A stretch of 6,102 nt of DNA, taken from Oceanospirillaceae bacterium. Its GTDB lineage: Bacteria; Pseudomonadota; Gammaproteobacteria; Pseudomonadales; Balneatricaceae. Under the pieces are notes generated by a model that was not told the DNA's origin, made no database searches, and was given only the letters and a program-made list of their open reading frames with translations. Position 1 is the first letter of the stretch. The number at the start of each line of letters is the position of its first letter. Made by a program: the position numbers and the translations under genes. The stretch is from NCBI GenBank assembly GCA_023954795.1, contig JAGSHA010000207.1:1-6102 (forward strand), given 5' to 3'. This document shows positions 3,218 to 6,102 of this stretch, piece by piece.

Positions 3218-6102
3218 ATGAGTGCGTCACAAAGAATATTTAAAGAACGCCGTCACTATAATCGTTGGGTTGCCAATCAGACGCTGGAAGATTATGCCCT
3301 GCGCTTTACTGCAGTAAGAGGGCGGCACATGAGCATCGCCAAGGTTGGGATGACCGCCTTGGGGGCCGCGTCGTTTTTGGCACTGGAAGGTTTGGCAGCA
3401 GCAGTCACCCTGAGTTATGGCTTCACCAATACCCTATGGGCGATGCTGGCGGTGTGTCTGGTGCTGTTTGTCACCGGATTTCCGATCGCGTACTACTGCG
3501 CTAAGCATGGACTGGATATTGATCTGCTGACCCGTGGCGCGGGTTTCGGTTATCTCGGATCGACGATTACATCGCTGATCTATGCTTCGTTTACCTTCAT
3601 ATTCTTCGCCATTGAATCCGCGATTCTTGCATCGGCCTTGCACGCACTGTTGGGTGTCCCGTTGTTTCTGGGTTATGTGATCTGTGCGGTAGCCGTGATA
3701 CCCATTGTCACCCACGGTATTACCGCGATCAGCAAGTTCCAGGTGGGCACTCAGTTTGTCTGGCTATTGTTGCAATGCGGGGCACTGGCCGTCGTGCTGG
3801 TGTATGAGTACGACAACCTGACGGGTTGGACGCAGTTTGTGGCGCCGGACTATCCGCAAGGCGACAGCTTTAATCTGGTGCTGTTTGGTTCGGCGGTATC
3901 TGTGTTTTTTGCGTTGGTCGCGCAGATCGGTGAGCAGGCGGATTACCTGCGTTTTATGCCACCCAAGACCCAAGAAAACCGCAAGCAATGGTGGTTTTGG
4001 CTGGTGTTGTCCGGTCCCGGTTGGGTGTGGGTTGGGCTGATCAAAATGTTGCTCGGCTCCTTTCTGGCTTATCTGGCGTATACCCGCTTGATGCCTTTTG
4101 AGCAGGCGACCGATCCAACCTATATGTACCAACGCGTGTTTTACGATCTGACCCATTCACCCGCGTTGTCGCTGATACTGGCGGCGGTGATGGTCATTCT
4201 CTGTCAGATGAAGATCAATGTGACCAACGCCTATGCAGGTTCCATTGCGTGGTCCAACTTCTTCTCCCGTCTCACTCACAGCCATCCGGGGCGGGTGGTC
4301 TGGCTGGTCTTTAACGTATCCATTGCGTTGCTGTTGATGGAGCTGGGGATTTATCAGGCACTTGAGGCGATTCTTGGTAGCTTTGCGATTCTAGCGGTTA
4401 GCTGGCTGGGGTCGTTGTCAGCGGATCTGCTGATCAACAAACCGCTGGGGTTAAGTCCGTCTCATGTGGAGTTTAAACGTGCCCATCTGTATGACGTAAA
4501 CCCTGTCGGGCTGGGATCGATGGTGATCTCTACCGTCCTGGGATTGGCCTCTTATCTGGGTGTTTTTGGTGAAACGGCAAAACACTTATGTCATTTCGTC
4601 GCCTTGCTAAGTTGCTTTGTTTGCGTGCCGCTGATCGCGTGGATCACGGGTGGGCGTTACTATCTGGCGCGTCAGTCACCGGAATTAAAAGACTGGGTTG
4701 AGCCAATCCCACATGCGCATCCAACCGCCTCCGCAGTGCTGACCTGCGGTATCTGTGAAAACACCTTTGAGCAGGAAGATATGAGTTACTGTCCGGCGTA
4801 CCAGTTGCCGATCTGCTCCCTATGCTGCTGTTTGGATGTACGCTGTCTGGATAGCTGCAAACCCAAGGCGGGTCTGTCGCACCAGATTCTGCGGCGCGTG
4901 TACGATCTCCTGCCTATTCCGGTCGTACGCTTGATCTACTCGCGGTTAGGGCGATTTATTGGAGTCGTATTGTCGGTTAACCTGCTGTTAGCCGGATTGT
5001 TGCTGATGATCTATCACCAGTTTCAGCCCACCTCCGAGAGCGAAATCCTACTGCTGGATAAAATATTCATCGCTGTGTTTATGACGCTGTTTATCGCGTC
5101 AGGTGTGGTGTCATGGCTGTTTCTGTTGAGTCATGAGAGTCGCACCACGGCACAGAAAGAGTCTAACCGGCAAAGTCTGAAGCTGACCCGTGAGATCGAT
5201 GCACATCAGCAAACGGATCTGGAGCTGCAAGAAGCTAAAGAGTTTGCCGAACGGGCTAATGCAGCGAAAAGTCGCTATCTGACAGGAATCAGTCACGAAC
5301 TGCGCACACCACTGCAATCCGTGCTGGGGTATGCCCAGCTGTTATCTGAAAAGCAGGATATGGCGGAAGAGCATAAACGTGGCTTGAAAATCATCCACCG
5401 CAGCGGTCAGTATCTGACGGATTTGATCGAGGGATTGTTGGATATTTCCAAAATCGAAGCGGGGCGATTGGACCTGTTTCGTAATCAAACCAAACTGCCC
5501 GAGCTGATCGATCAACTGTCTCAGATGTTCAGTGTGCAGGCAGCGAACAAAAACGTGCGTCTCAGATGTCAGATTCACAATCCGCTGCCTGATCTGGTCA
5601 TCACCGATGAGAAGCGCCTGCGTCAGATACTGATCAATCTGCTCTCCAATGCCGTGAAATACACTCCCCACGGGCAGGTGGATTTCGAGATTACCTACCG
5701 CAATCAGGTTGCCGAGTTTTGTATCCGGGACACCGGACCGGGCATTGATGAAGATAATCTGGCGCGCATTTTTGATCCCTTCGAGCGCGTGCGTAATACC
5801 GAAACCGCAAACCTGCCGGGCACGGGTCTGGGGCTTACCATTGTTAAGTTACTGACGGAAATTATGGGTGGTGATCTGCAGGTGAAAAGTCAGGTCGGCG
5901 AGGGTACCGAGTTTCGCGTTAGCCTGCTGTTACCGTGGGTGGATCAGGCAACCGTGGATCAGGTGGTGGCGGGTGAGCCCAAACTGAAAACGGTGATTGG
6001 CTATGAAGGTTATCAGCGCACCATCTGTCTGGTGGATGATGATCCCGTATTAAGAGGGTTGTTAGCCGACCTGCTAGTGCCGCTGGGCTTTAATACGCTG
6101 GA
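3218..6102 (+). CDS. Hybrid sensor histidine kinase with NCS1-type permease-like sensor domain and Cys-rich cluster (3' end outside window)
   Basis: At least 961 residues are visible and the frame is open at the window end. An in-frame TAA directly before the ATG makes 3218 the most upstream start; the N-terminus (HYNRWVANQTLEDYALRF) looks family-conserved, which argues against the later ATG at 3329. Residues about 40-490 form some 12 membrane helices with NCS1 (CodB-like) marks: DIDLLTRGAGFGYLGS (100-115), ADYLRFMP (from 241) and KINVTNAYAGS (332-342). Residues 510-547 hold nine cysteines (510, 513, 525, 533, 536, 537, 538, 543, 547). Two more helices follow (about 580-600 and 611-637), then a probable coiled coil (638-691) and the HisKA H-box SHELRTPL with phospho-acceptor His693. 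The ATPase has N-box NLLSNAVKYT (807-816), DTGPGI (838-843), IFDPFE (851-856) and GTGLGL (868-873). A receiver begins at TICLVDDDP (935-943); its phospho-acceptor Asp lies beyond the window. It is an inner-membrane sensor of unknown ligand, and all visible kinase residues are intact. Confidence 0.93.
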   Translation, partial: MSASQRIFKERRHYNRWVANQTLEDYALRFTAVRGRHMSIAKVGMTALGAASFLALEGLAAAVTLSYGFTNTLWAMLAVCLVLFVTGFPIAYYCAKHGLDIDLLTRGAGFGYLGSTITSLIYASFTFIFFAIESAILASALHALLGVPLFLGYVICAVAVIPIVTHGITAISKFQVGTQFVWLLLQCGALAVVLVYEYDNLTGWTQFVAPDYPQGDSFNLVLFGSAVSVFFALVAQIGEQADYLRFMPPKTQENRKQWWFWLVLSGPGWVWVGLIKMLLGSFLAYLAYTRLMPFEQATDPTYMYQRVFYDLTHSPALSLILAAVMVILCQMKINVTNAYAGSIAWSNFFSRLTHSHPGRVVWLVFNVSIALLLMELGIYQALEAILGSFAILAVSWLGSLSADLLINKPLGLSPSHVEFKRAHLYDVNPVGLGSMVISTVLGLASYLGVFGETAKHLCHFVALLSCFVCVPLIAWITGGRYYLARQSPELKDWVEPIPHAHPTASAVLTCGICENTFEQEDMSYCPAYQLPICSLCCCLDVRCLDSCKPKAGLSHQILRRVYDLLPIPVVRLIYSRLGRFIGVVLSVNLLLAGLLLMIYHQFQPTSESEILLLDKIFIAVFMTLFIASGVVSWLFLLSHESRTTAQKESNRQSLKLTREIDAHQQTDLELQEAKEFAERANAAKSRYLTGISHELRTPLQSVLGYAQLLSEKQDMAEEHKRGLKIIHRSGQYLTDLIEGLLDISKIEAGRLDLFRNQTKLPELIDQLSQMFSVQAANKNVRLRCQIHNPLPDLVITDEKRLRQILINLLSNAVKYTPHGQVDFEITYRNQVAEFCIRDTGPGIDEDNLARIFDPFERVRNTETANLPGTGLGLTIVKLLTEIMGGDLQVKSQVGEGTEFRVSLLLPWVDQATVDQVVAGEPKLKTVIGYEGYQRTICLVDDDPVLRGLLADLLVPLGFNTL

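Noticed and set aside
3329..3331. Internal ATG (Met38) as the kinase start, with an AGAGGG upstream
   Set aside because: The 37 residues before it look like the conserved N-terminal segment of this sensor family, so the start at 3218 is preferred despite lacking a Shine-Dalgarno.
3764..4156. Reverse-strand open frame inside the kinase gene
   Set aside because: It is opposite the permease-like helices of an intact, conserved coding frame; no independent support.
5111..5671. Reverse-strand open frames opposite the coiled coil, HisKA and ATPase coding region
   Set aside because: The + strand here encodes the coiled coil, the H-box and the start of the ATPase domain without interruption, so these are shadows.

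Overview
The window looks like an ordinary chromosomal stretch of a Gammaproteobacterium, probably a marine or brackish member of the Oceanospirillales/Alteromonadales type. This rests on a long trifunctional-type PutA end, a hybrid histidine kinase of a kind I associate with Pseudomonas/Marinobacter-like genomes, and moderate GC. The genus cannot be fixed by eye. All supported genes lie on the + strand. I saw no tRNA, rRNA, insertion sequence, CRISPR array or phage gene.

Layout. (1) Bases 1-1860 are the 3' part of putA, cut by the window start. They hold the NAD-dependent glutamate-semialdehyde dehydrogenase domain and the C-terminal domain of long PutA proteins. (2) Bases 1861-2146 are non-coding. 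They contain an imperfect inverted repeat just after the stop and two consecutive intrinsic terminators (1912-1940 and 1943-1967) that isolate putA from what follows. (3) Bases 2147-2932 encode a 261-residue, extremely acidic, cysteine-free protein of unknown function. (4) Bases 2933-3217 are a 285-base intergenic region carrying a weak terminator, a dyad, a near-consensus sigma-54 promoter (3038-3053) and a possible 16-codon leader ORF (3167-3217) whose stop abuts the next start codon. (5) From 3218 to the window end runs a very large hybrid sensor kinase, open at its 3' end. Its order is a 12-helix NCS1-type permease-like domain, a nine-cysteine cluster, two further membrane helices, a coiled coil, HisKA, HATPase and the beginning of a receiver domain.

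How the pieces may work together. PutA turns proline into glutamate. The sensor has a transporter-like input of the nucleobase/hydantoin permease family, and its apparent promoter is of the sigma-54 class, which is often tied to nitrogen supply. A nutrient-sensing role, perhaps for a nitrogenous compound, is therefore a reasonable inference, but nothing in the window shows the ligand or links the kinase to putA. The strong terminators argue that the genes are separate transcription units. The most interesting items are the permease-cysteine cluster-kinase architecture, the sigma-54 promoter ahead of it, and the leader ORF that may supply translation initiation to a kinase gene lacking its own Shine-Dalgarno sequence.
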